From contig JBFNJI010000034.1 in assembly GCA_040793985.1 (NCBI GenBank), positions 29,268-93,267 of the forward strand: DNA of 64,000 bases, written 5' to 3'. Shown here one piece after another: positions 1 to 8,300 of this stretch (positions are counted from its first letter, which is position 1; every line of letters begins with the position of its first letter). Below the pieces are notes generated by a model that worked only from the letters and a program-made list of their open reading frames with translations, did no database searches and was not told the origin of the DNA. A program made the position numbers and the translations under genes. The DNA comes from Thiodiazotropha sp040793985 (GTDB lineage Bacteria; Pseudomonadota; Gammaproteobacteria; Chromatiales; Chromatiaceae).

Positions 1-219
1 GTTGTAATGCCCCACCTTGATCGAGGTGCGTACGCTGCAGCCGGTCCAGGAGCAGCGCAACCAGAAACACATCCCAATAGGCATCCAGCGCATGCAGGAA
101 AATGCCGCCGCTGTCGTCTGGGCCACGATCTGTGGTGTAGTCGTAGTACCGGAGAACCCGGTGACCGGCATCCATAGCGCAATGACAAGGCAGAATGATA
201 GAAAGCTCTGGCGGATCAT
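1..219 (-). CDS. TIGR03756 family ICE protein, N-terminal part (cut by window edge)
   Basis: Reading the minus strand from 219 gives an open frame of 73 codons that runs off the left edge. Its ATG overlaps the TGA of the TIGR03757 gene (217-219 within ATGA), so the two are translationally coupled. The fragment begins with a hydrophobic signal-like segment (about residues 5-22) and continues into a stretch containing FSCMRWMPIGMCFWLRCSW and ending IKVGHYN. From family memory this is the conserved cysteine/tryptophan-rich N-terminal region of TIGR03756 (PFL_4711), a periplasmic or envelope protein of G-type ICE conjugation systems. Order after TIGR03757 is the normal one for this ICE family. 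The rest of the gene lies outside the window. Confidence 0.8.
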   Translation of the reverse strand, partial: MIRQSFLSFCLVIALWMPVTGFSGTTTTPQIVAQTTAAAFSCMRWMPIGMCFWLRCSWTGCSVRTSIKVGHYN

Positions 220-683
220 CGCTTGCCTTCCCGCCGCCATACCAGGTAATGCGCAAGTGCAGTCTGCACATCGGTTACGCCGTATACGACTGCCTGGCCA
301 TCGAAGACAATGGCTGGATAGCGATCGATGCGGTAATGCATGGCTTTTGCCAGTCCCTCCGCCGCTCGCTGCATACTTGTTCGATCATTCTCATTGAGTT
401 TCTGCAGACGCTGCAATACGATTTTTTCGGACTGTTCAGGATCTGTTGTAAGGCCTTGAGACAGGTTTGTCTCGATACGCCGGATACCATTCAATTCGTA
501 TAGTTGAATATCCATATTCTGATCTGCTGTTTTACTGCCACTTAACGATTCCAACTGAAATCTTGAGCCTGTTGCGACAAAGACCTCGATAAGTAACGGC
601 TGCTGGTAAGAAGGATCAGCATATGCCGTGCTGATACCAAGGAAGAGTACTGATACAGGCGCTATGAAATGAAAAATGTTCAT
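216..683 (-). CDS. TIGR03757 family ICE protein (DUF1525)
   Basis: A 155-residue protein with an N-terminal signal peptide (about residues 1-22, ending AYADP). The mature part begins IEVFVATGSRF and contains RYPAIVFDGQAVVYGVTDVQ near the C-terminus, the thioredoxin-fold-like pattern of the TIGR03757 (PFL_4710) family found only in G-type ICE conjugation clusters. It is presumably periplasmic and part of mating-pair formation; its biochemical role is unknown. It overlaps the next gene (TIGR03756) by 4 nt. In typical elements it follows closely after the VirB4 ATPase gene; here it is separated from it by about 7.6 kb holding the STAND gene and an IS remnant, so it may have lost co-transcription with the upstream transfer operon. 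Confidence 0.85.
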   Translation of the reverse strand: MNIFHFIAPVSVLFLGISTAYADPSYQQPLLIEVFVATGSRFQLESLSGSKTADQNMDIQLYELNGIRRIETNLSQGLTTDPEQSEKIVLQRLQKLNENDRTSMQRAAEGLAKAMHYRIDRYPAIVFDGQAVVYGVTDVQTALAHYLVWRREGKR

Positions 684-1318
684 AGCCGAGAATAATGCCT
701 CGAACTATTAGGGCTTGATACGAAAAATCAATTCAGTGTCTGTTGGGGTTTCACCCAGCTGGTGAGGCGGATCTACGGAGCACGGAGCCGGGAGCGCAGA
801 TGCTAAACAGGAGGGGAACAAGCCTGGTAGAGCAGCCGAATCTGCAGGCGGATGTGACGCTGGCACGGTATGTCTTCGGAGACTCCCCCTTAGGGGTGAA
901 CGGGGGTGAGTTGATTAGGCCCGCACCTATCACTGCCCTTACCCGCACCATGAACAGCGGGGTGATGCAAGGGGTGTAACAGAACTATTTGTATCTAACC
1001 CCAAATATCCACCACGTGTTGTAAGCTATAGCCCTCGGTGCCAAGAAATAATTCGAGCACGGCCCCTTTAATTCGCTATCCGATACGGCGTCAGGAGCCG
1101 CTCTCACCGACAGAACCGGACAGCTCGACCGGTTTCATTGACCGAGCTTTCTTCAAGAACCTTTTCAAATCTGCGTGCCAACGTGGTAAGTTTTCTTTGT
1201 TCCATTCGGGTTTCCTTTTCAGGTTTCTATACAACTTCATGATTTGGAAACCTTGAATGGAACTCAAGATTATTTTTTCAATGCTCTCGTAGATTTATTT
1301 GATCCTACCTATGATGCA
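684..1318. other. Non-coding stretch between the T4SS and the STAND gene
   Basis: About 630 bp without a gene I can support. The first half (about 740-980) is GC-rich with several short G-runs and no recognisable protein. The second half is AT-richer and leads into the STAND gene. Base composition rises sharply at about 1,320, which marks one boundary of the inserted cargo. I see no complete insertion sequence or clear target duplication. Confidence 0.5.
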
Positions 1319-4300
1319 ATGCTACTGACAGGCCGCACGTTTCGGGTCTTCGTGAGCTCTACGTTTGACGATTTCAAGGTCGAGCGTAACGCGCTGCAGG
1401 AGCGCGTGTTTCCGAAGCTGCGCGAGCTCTGTCTCGCGCACGGCGCGCGCTGGCAGGCGATCGATCTTCGCTGGGGCGTGAGCAGTGAGGCGTCACTCGA
1501 TCAACAGGCGCTTTCGATCTGTCTGGCCGAGGTCGCGCGTTGCCAGCGGCTGAGCCCACGGCCCAATTTCATCGTGCTACTCGGCGATCGCTACGGCTGG
1601 CAGCCGGCACCTCCGGAAATTCCTGAGGACGATTATCGCGCGCTAACCGATCGTATGGTAGGCGATGACCGCGCACTCGTCGCGCGATGGTACGCGCTCG
1701 ATCGCAACAACGTGCCGCCGAGCTATCGCCTCCAACCGCGCGATGCCGAGCACGCCGATCCCGTGCTCTGGAGTGAGATCGAGCGCAGGCTCGTCGATGC
1801 TCTCAAGCGCGCCGCTGCAACCCTGGTAGCACAGCCGAATCTCGGCATCGGCGCCTCGGCGACTGAACGCGAAATTGACGCCGGCACGCTGACGGGCGAA
1901 CTCGAGGCCGCCGCCCCCAATCATGTGTTCGCGTTCCTGCGGAGTATCGACGGGCTGCCCAACGATAAGTCGGCAAGCGTGTTCCGCGACATAGGGCCGG
2001 ACGGTCGTCCCGACGCCGAGGCCTCCGGCCGCCTCGCCCGCTTGAAGCAACGTCTGTACACAGGACTCGGCGACAACGTGTTCAACTATCCTTCGGAATG
2101 GCTTGGGCGCCAAGCAAACCGCGATGGGCCGGCGATTTCCTACGCGCACATCAATCGGCTCTGCGACGACGTGTATGACGCACTTCGCACGGTGATTCTC
2201 ACCGAGATCGAGCAGCTCTCGCAGCGCGACCCGACCGATGTCGAGCGCGATGCACACGCGGAATTCGGCCGCGAGCGGCGGCGCCATTTCATCGGACGCG
2301 GACACGAACTTGAGCGCGCCGCACGCTATCTGAGCGCAGCCGAGGCCGGACCTACCCTGCTCGTCACAGGTGCGCCGGGCTCGGGCAAGTCCGCGTTACT
2401 GGCTGAGATGGTCGAAAGAACGCGCGCCATACATCCCGATACCGTGATCGTGGAGCGCTACATCGGCGCGACTTCGAAATCGACGAACGGCGTCGACCTT
2501 CTCCGAGGGCTCTGTGCCGAGATCGCGCTAGCCTATGACGTCGCGGAGCCTGGCGAAGCGGGCAACTACTCCGAGCTCGTGCACCGTTTCGCAAAGCTGC
2601 TCGGCAGCGCATCTTCCGACCGGCCGCTCATGGTTTTCGTCGACGCGCTTGATCAGCTCCCGGACTACGATCCGGCGCGCGATCTTGCTTGGCTTCCGTT
2701 TCGAACCGGGCCGGAGTCGCGCATCGCTGTTTCCTTCATCCCCGAGGCGCTCGCAGACGCGGCTGCGCGCATTCAGCCCGGGCGTTCAATCGCGCTCGAG
2801 CCGCTGTTGGCGGGTGAAGGCTCTTCATTGCTCGATCATTGGCTCGCAGACGCAGGCCGGATGCTGACGTCCGTGCAACGCACGCTCGTGCTCGACGCGT
2901 TCGGCGAGGACGGACGGCCACTCTATCTCAGAGTCGCGTTCGAACTCGCGCGCCGTTGGCGATCTCACGACAACCCGCACCCACTTGCGCGCAGCATCTC
3001 CGGGATTTTCACCGAGTACATCGGCGAGCTCGCAGATCGGAGACGCCACGGCCCGCTCTTGACCGGGCGGGCGCTTGGCTTTCTGGCCGCGGCCAAGCAC
3101 GGGATCGCCGAGGACGAGATGCTCGACCTCCTGGCAGCAGACAATGAGGTATTCAAGGACTTTCTCGCACATGCGCGCCACGAGCTACCAGCCGGCACGG
3201 CGCGCCGACGGTTGCCGGTCGTCGTGTGGTCGCGGTTACACATCGATCTCGAACCGTTCATTACCGAGCGGATGGCCGATGGCACACTCGTGTATAGCTT
3301 TTACCACGGGCAGTTTCGTGCCGCTGCCGCAGGCACGACCGTCGTCGACATGCCTAGGGCGCACGCCGCGATCGCGCACTACTTCGAGCAGCAACCACTT
3401 AAGCGCAGTGAAACTCATGCGCGCACACCGAATCTGCGCAAACTTTCCGAGCAGCCGTTTCAAGAGATGCACGCACGGCACTGGGCACAGCTAGAAGCAA
3501 CGCTTGCGAGCTTCGCGTTCGTCGATGCGAAAGTGCGTGCGCTAGGCGCGCAGGCCCTCGTCGAGGACTATGAAGGTCTCAGCGTGAACGGCTACGAGCG
3601 GACCGAGCTGTCGCTGATCGGTGGCGCGGTTCGATTGGCGTCGCACGTCATCGACCGGGATCCCGAGTTGCTCGCATCGCAGCTGTGTGGCCGTTTGGTT
3701 GACACGGGCGCTCCATTGATTCGAGGGCTCCTCGACGAAGCGCGGGCACTCGCGCCCTCCATCTGGCTAAGGCCAGTCACGGCCTCGCTCGAGCGTCCCG
3801 GAGGCGCGTGCCTGCGCATCCTCGACGGCTACACCAATGGAATTATGAGGGCGAGTTGGTCGATCGAGCTCATAGACAACCGAGTACTGCTGACGGCCGG
3901 GCCTGCTGCGGAGAGCACGCTCAAGCTCTGGAACGTCGATACAGGCGCCGTGCTGTCCGATGTTGAGACGCCGTCTGGCAACGTGCGCACCTTGCTCGTC
4001 ACCGGCCCCGAACGCGCGATCACGCTTGAATACTCGGGCTCATTGCGATTTTGGGATCTGCGTGTCGGTGTCGTGACGTATGCGTTCGAATTCGAAGAGA
4101 CCAAAGACTCGGCATTTGTGCGCCTCCTTGCTATTCCACGGCTGCAACGCAACTTAGATCGCTTATCGGGCGGTGTCCGCTCGGTTGCACTGAGCACCGA
4201 CAAGACACGTGTTGCCGGCGGGCTCGCCGACGGCACCGTGCGCGTTTGGGATGCCGAGACGGCAGAAGAGATAGAGCGCTTCGATCACTCCGAGCTGCCA

Positions 4301-7300
4301 CCGGGACCCGCACCGGTCGGTATGGCCCATGAGGTCGCTCACGTCGAGTTTTGCACCGAGGGGCGTTTGCTGACCCAGTCGTATCGCAGGCTCAAGCTTT
4401 GGGATCTCGCGACCGGGACCGAGATTCATCGGCACGACATAGAGCACCCGCGATTCCTGGGCGCTCTACTCGTCACGTCCGACGGTCCCGCAGCAGTGTT
4501 CACAGTGGACAGTGCCGAGCAGGCGGAAGGCAGCGTGCTGCGCGTCTGGGATCTCGACTCGGGAAGGATTCGATTCGAACAGGCATATACGCAGAAACAT
4601 ACACCGATCGCGCTTGTGCCAGGCGGCCGGTTGCTGGCTGCTGGCTGGCGTATGCCGCTGCGTGTGCTCGATCTCGCGACTGGCGCGAACGTCTGGGTCG
4701 CGGGAGGACCTGTCGTGTGCCGAGCGAGCGCGCTGACACGCGATGGGCGGCTCGCGGTCATCGGTGACGACCGCGGCGGCTTGAGCCTCTGGGATCTCTC
4801 AAGCGGCCGCAAGGTCTGCACGGCCGACGGCCACTCAGGCGAGATCCAGGCTATCCGCATGAGCGGAGATGATCGGCGCATGTTCACGGCGTCGGAGGAT
4901 AATACCGTCCGGGTCTGGGATTTCGAGGCGCTACAAACCGGCGCGACGCTCCCGAGCTCGCATGGCGTGCTGCGCCAGGTTGCGGTGCTCCATGACGAAC
5001 CGACGGCCGTCGCAGCGCATTTCGATGGTACCGTTTCCACTTGGGACGTCGAGTCGGGTCAGCCCATGGCTGAACTCGGCAGGCACGGCCACGAGTTGCA
5101 ATCGCTGATCGTAGCGCAGACGGATCTCTTCGCGGCGACCGGGGACGACAAAGGATTCGCAAAGATCTGGGACCTCAGTGGCAAACGATCGCCGCTGACG
5201 CTCGAAACGGGCAAGCTGCAGCTCACGGAGCTCACGTTCTCGAAGGACGGTGGACGGTTGGCGGTCGCACTCGGCAGGCACGTCCGGGACGCTCAAGAGA
5301 CGGCCGCTGCATCGCGGGATGTAAACACGTACGTGAGACTCGTGACCGAGGATTCGCTCTCATGGGCATACGTTTACGACGTTGGAATCGAGCGGGAAGT
5401 CGGGCGCATGCGACTGTCCGGCCATCCGGCGGCCATCGCGCTCTCGGAGGACGGCAGGCTGCTCGTCACGGCTAGCGAAGATGTAGTTGAGCTCTGGCTC
5501 GTGGACACCGGCGCGCTGCTTCGCTGCTACGAGCTGGAGACGGACAGCGACAAGGCACTGGCCGTGATTCGTGACTTCTCTGCGGCCGCCTGTGTAGTGA
5601 AGGGACCCCGAATCGCCGTGATCGATCTGGTCGCCGCTGCTGAGCCTCGATTCTTTGACCCGCGAGTCGGCAGTGTTGCGGCGCTGCACGCGTGCGGAGC
5701 ACCCGGAGCGACGCGTTTGGTCGTCGTGGGCAGCGAGGCGATCCGGATGTTTGACCTCGCGACGCTTGATGAGCTCGCATGCTTCGGCTCGGGCGATCGA
5801 GCGCTCGGAGTCGCGTTCTCGCCAGGTGAGGCCCACCTGGCTGCGGGCTTCTCGTCAGGCACCATCAAGGTCTGGAGCCTATCTACGATGCAGCAAATCG
5901 CACGATTCACCGCTGATTCGGGGGTCGGCACACTCGCGATCTCCGGCTTCGGTCCGACCGTCGTTGCGGGCGATCACCGTGGCTCGATGCACTTCCTGCG
6001 CTTCGAAGGTGTCGAACCCAAGTCGCACGACGTCGCAACGTGCCCGCCTCGGGCCGATCGGGACGAGCGACTCGCGGCAGTGCCCGATGAGCGCGAGCGT
6101 TTGCGCCGCGCCAATGCTCTGATCAGGAGCGCTGGCAGACTCGAGCGTAGCGAACACTTCGATGCGGCGCTCGAGCAGGCAGAAGCAGCACTCGAGCTGG
6201 CGGAACCTGGGGGAACAGGAGATGCCTGGGCGTCGATTCGAGGTGAAGCTTTGGCGCGAGTGGGCCAAGCTCAATACGCGGGCGGCGACGTACCCGCGGC
6301 ACGAGAGACTTTCGAGCGTGCGCGTAAGATCGTCGAACCACTCGCCGCAACGCGCTCTGACGATGCGCCCCTCTTGAAGCTACTCGCAACCATTTGGACA
6401 CGCATCGGCTTCGCGGCTCAAGCGAGCGGCGACTTTGATGCGGCGCTCGCGGCGCACACAGCCGCGCTCGCTGCAGCCGACCCTATCGCAGACATTGATC
6501 CCGGCGATAAGCCATTCCACGAACTTCGCGCACAAGCGCGCATGGCGCTCGGTGAAATGCTCGACATGCGCGGGGACGCTGAGGTTGCGCTCGAGCACTA
6601 CCTCGCAGCCGTCTGTATCCTCGATCCGTTTGCGTCACGCTTCCTATTCGATACGCGTTTGCACAGAATGCGCATTCACGCGATCACGAGCTGCACTCGC
6701 ACGGCAATCAACCTCGGCCGCTTCGAGCAGGCAGAGTTCATCAAGAAGCTGCTCGATGTGGCGCTCGTGTCCGGCGAGCTGCTCGAGCGTTATGGAATGC
6801 GAGATCTGGGGTCGTTCCGGAACCTCGCGCAAGCGAAGTTTCTGCTGGCCAGGGTCCACACGGCTACGAACGACACGGCGGCCGCGTTCGAGGCCTGCCG
6901 CGCGACGATCGCGCTGATCGAGTCATGGCCCACCGGCTGGTCCGCTGGCCAAGCCGAGATCCGGCACTGGTCGGAAGATGCAGCGCTTCTGGAGATCGCC
7001 GCGAACGCACGCCTGCAGCAGGGGTACCTGCTGCAGGCGCAAGGCGAGATCGTTGCGGCGACCCAGAGTCAGGTCGAGGCGCTCGCGATTGCCGATGCGC
7101 TGCACGAAACCCATCCCGCCGAGACCCGGTACGAGGTGCTTCGCGCCAGCATCCTGCTACAGCTCGGCAATTCCCAGCAGTCAAAGGGCGAGCTTGCGGC
7201 CGCGCTCGCAACGCTGCGTGACGCAGCCTCCATCGTGGATCATCTGCTAGTCAGGGAGCAGAATCATCCAGTGGCGCGCGAGCAGCAGGCCAACATCGAC

Positions 7301-7801
7301 CTCAAGATCGGCGAAGTGCTCGCGCAGCAGGGAGACATCGAGCCTGCGGCGAGCCACATCTCCAACGTCGTTATGGCCATTGAACCAATACTCAAGGAAG
7401 CGCCGACGGCGTCCTGGCTGCGGCTGTATGCAACGGCGCAGATGCAATGGGGCTACCTCGCCAACGCCCAGGGCGATCGCGCGCTGGCAATCGATGCGCT
7501 GCGCGCGGCACTTGCGAATGTCGACGCGTTGGCCGAGTCGACGCCTGATGATCCGAAGGTGGCATGGCTACGGCAGAACATCCTCGCGCTCAAGAACCAG
7601 CTCGAGCCGCACTCACAATCCGAGTTCAGGTCAGCTTCCAGGCCAGGGCCAGCCGATGTACCAATACCAAATCCCGCGACCGATCCAAACAGGGCAACTG
7701 CTCTTAACATCGAATACCAGAAGAAACTGGCTGACTGGAAGGCATTACCCTGGTGGCAACGAGTGCGAACAAAACGACCAGAACCACCTCACGGCATTTG
7801 A
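1319..7801 (+). CDS. Very large STAND NTPase: DUF4062 - P-loop NTPase - WD40 - TPR
   Basis: Residue numbers count from a possible TTG start at 1244 (2185 aa). I prefer the ATG at 1319 because the DUF4062 signature (FRVFVSSTFDDFKVERNALQ) begins just after it and the upstream codons are of different composition; neither start has a convincing ribosome site. Domains in order: DUF4062 (about 32-130, TIR-like fold family that opens many STAND proteins); NACHT/AAA-type NTPase with Walker A GAPGSGKS at about 376 and Walker B LMVFVDALDQ at about 463; a helical arm; WD40 repeats (about 890-1590, many ending LWD or VWD); and TPR repeats (about 1620-2110). The family logic is ligand recognition by the repeats, ATP-driven oligomerisation and activation of the N-terminal effector. 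Similar proteins act in bacterial defence, but no function is shown here. It is alone, opposite in strand to the transfer genes and much more GC-rich, so it is probably acquired cargo. Confidence 0.85.
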   Translation: MLLTGRTFRVFVSSTFDDFKVERNALQERVFPKLRELCLAHGARWQAIDLRWGVSSEASLDQQALSICLAEVARCQRLSPRPNFIVLLGDRYGWQPAPPEIPEDDYRALTDRMVGDDRALVARWYALDRNNVPPSYRLQPRDAEHADPVLWSEIERRLVDALKRAAATLVAQPNLGIGASATEREIDAGTLTGELEAAAPNHVFAFLRSIDGLPNDKSASVFRDIGPDGRPDAEASGRLARLKQRLYTGLGDNVFNYPSEWLGRQANRDGPAISYAHINRLCDDVYDALRTVILTEIEQLSQRDPTDVERDAHAEFGRERRRHFIGRGHELERAARYLSAAEAGPTLLVTGAPGSGKSALLAEMVERTRAIHPDTVIVERYIGATSKSTNGVDLLRGLCAEIALAYDVAEPGEAGNYSELVHRFAKLLGSASSDRPLMVFVDALDQLPDYDPARDLAWLPFRTGPESRIAVSFIPEALADAAARIQPGRSIALEPLLAGEGSSLLDHWLADAGRMLTSVQRTLVLDAFGEDGRPLYLRVAFELARRWRSHDNPHPLARSISGIFTEYIGELADRRRHGPLLTGRALGFLAAAKHGIAEDEMLDLLAADNEVFKDFLAHARHELPAGTARRRLPVVVWSRLHIDLEPFITERMADGTLVYSFYHGQFRAAAAGTTVVDMPRAHAAIAHYFEQQPLKRSETHARTPNLRKLSEQPFQEMHARHWAQLEATLASFAFVDAKVRALGAQALVEDYEGLSVNGYERTELSLIGGAVRLASHVIDRDPELLASQLCGRLVDTGAPLIRGLLDEARALAPSIWLRPVTASLERPGGACLRILDGYTNGIMRASWSIELIDNRVLLTAGPAAESTLKLWNVDTGAVLSDVETPSGNVRTLLVTGPERAITLEYSGSLRFWDLRVGVVTYAFEFEETKDSAFVRLLAIPRLQRNLDRLSGGVRSVALSTDKTRVAGGLADGTVRVWDAETAEEIERFDHSELPPGPAPVGMAHEVAHVEFCTEGRLLTQSYRRLKLWDLATGTEIHRHDIEHPRFLGALLVTSDGPAAVFTVDSAEQAEGSVLRVWDLDSGRIRFEQAYTQKHTPIALVPGGRLLAAGWRMPLRVLDLATGANVWVAGGPVVCRASALTRDGRLAVIGDDRGGLSLWDLSSGRKVCTADGHSGEIQAIRMSGDDRRMFTASEDNTVRVWDFEALQTGATLPSSHGVLRQVAVLHDEPTAVAAHFDGTVSTWDVESGQPMAELGRHGHELQSLIVAQTDLFAATGDDKGFAKIWDLSGKRSPLTLETGKLQLTELTFSKDGGRLAVALGRHVRDAQETAAASRDVNTYVRLVTEDSLSWAYVYDVGIEREVGRMRLSGHPAAIALSEDGRLLVTASEDVVELWLVDTGALLRCYELETDSDKALAVIRDFSAAACVVKGPRIAVIDLVAAAEPRFFDPRVGSVAALHACGAPGATRLVVVGSEAIRMFDLATLDELACFGSGDRALGVAFSPGEAHLAAGFSSGTIKVWSLSTMQQIARFTADSGVGTLAISGFGPTVVAGDHRGSMHFLRFEGVEPKSHDVATCPPRADRDERLAAVPDERERLRRANALIRSAGRLERSEHFDAALEQAEAALELAEPGGTGDAWASIRGEALARVGQAQYAGGDVPAARETFERARKIVEPLAATRSDDAPLLKLLATIWTRIGFAAQASGDFDAALAAHTAALAAADPIADIDPGDKPFHELRAQARMALGEMLDMRGDAEVALEHYLAAVCILDPFASRFLFDTRLHRMRIHAITSCTRTAINLGRFEQAEFIKKLLDVALVSGELLERYGMRDLGSFRNLAQAKFLLARVHTATNDTAAAFEACRATIALIESWPTGWSAGQAEIRHWSEDAALLEIAANARLQQGYLLQAQGEIVAATQSQVEALAIADALHETHPAETRYEVLRASILLQLGNSQQSKGELAAALATLRDAASIVDHLLVREQNHPVAREQQANIDLKIGEVLAQQGDIEPAASHISNVVMAIEPILKEAPTASWLRLYATAQMQWGYLANAQGDRALAIDALRAALANVDALAESTPDDPKVAWLRQNILALKNQLEPHSQSEFRSASRPGPADVPIPNPATDPNRATALNIEYQKKLADWKALPWWQRVRTKRPEPPHGI

Positions 7802-7835
7802 ATAGAAGAAAACGGCTTAACTGGGGTGTAACAAA

Positions 7836-8266
7836 ATCATTGACCACGTCAATATCGCCTGGCTCAAGCAACAGGGCCACCGCGACCTGGTGGTCAGTCG
7901 CAAGCGCACGCGCGCCTTCGATCCACAGGCGGCGGTCATCGTCAAGGAAGCACCAGATCAGCAGATCCGGATCCACCACGTGCACAATGAGCAGACCCAG
8001 GAGGTCGAGCTTCATTGTCACTCCCAGGCCCGGGAACTCAAGGAGCAGACGATGCAGGACCGCGCGACCGAACACTTCTAGCAGCAGCTTCAGTCACTCG
8101 CTGACGGCTTTCGCAAGCAGGGCTGCACCAAACGCTACGACAAGGTGCTGCAGCGTCTTGGACGACTGCGCTAAAAATATCCTCGCGCCGCACAACACTA
8201 TGCGATCGATGTCGAGAAGGCGCCAGAATATTAGGGGACGTAGCACGGTTTATTATCACCAGTAGG
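7836..8266 (+). pseudogene. IS1634-like transposase remnant
   Basis: In the frame of position 7836 the sequence reads IIDHVNIAWLKQQGHRDLVVSRKRTR and continues to ERATEHF-type and KRYDKVLQRLGRLR segments, then KYPRAAQHYAID. It is interrupted by in-frame stops at 8079 and about 8172 and lacks both a start and the DDE catalytic segments. The pattern of a YDKV...RIGRLKEKY-type motif is what I recall from IS1634-family transposases (IS4 superfamily). No terminal inverted repeats are visible. It lies between the STAND gene and the VirB4 gene, so it may mark the event that brought in the STAND gene. Family assignment is from memory. Confidence 0.6.
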
Positions 8267-8300
8267 GTTGTTATTCGATTACCACCCACTCAATCTCAAA

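Noticed and set aside
743..979. 78-codon plus-strand frame and its antisense partner, possible group II intron end
   Set aside because: GC-rich and with short G-runs, but I could not identify intron domain V, a reverse transcriptase or a known protein.
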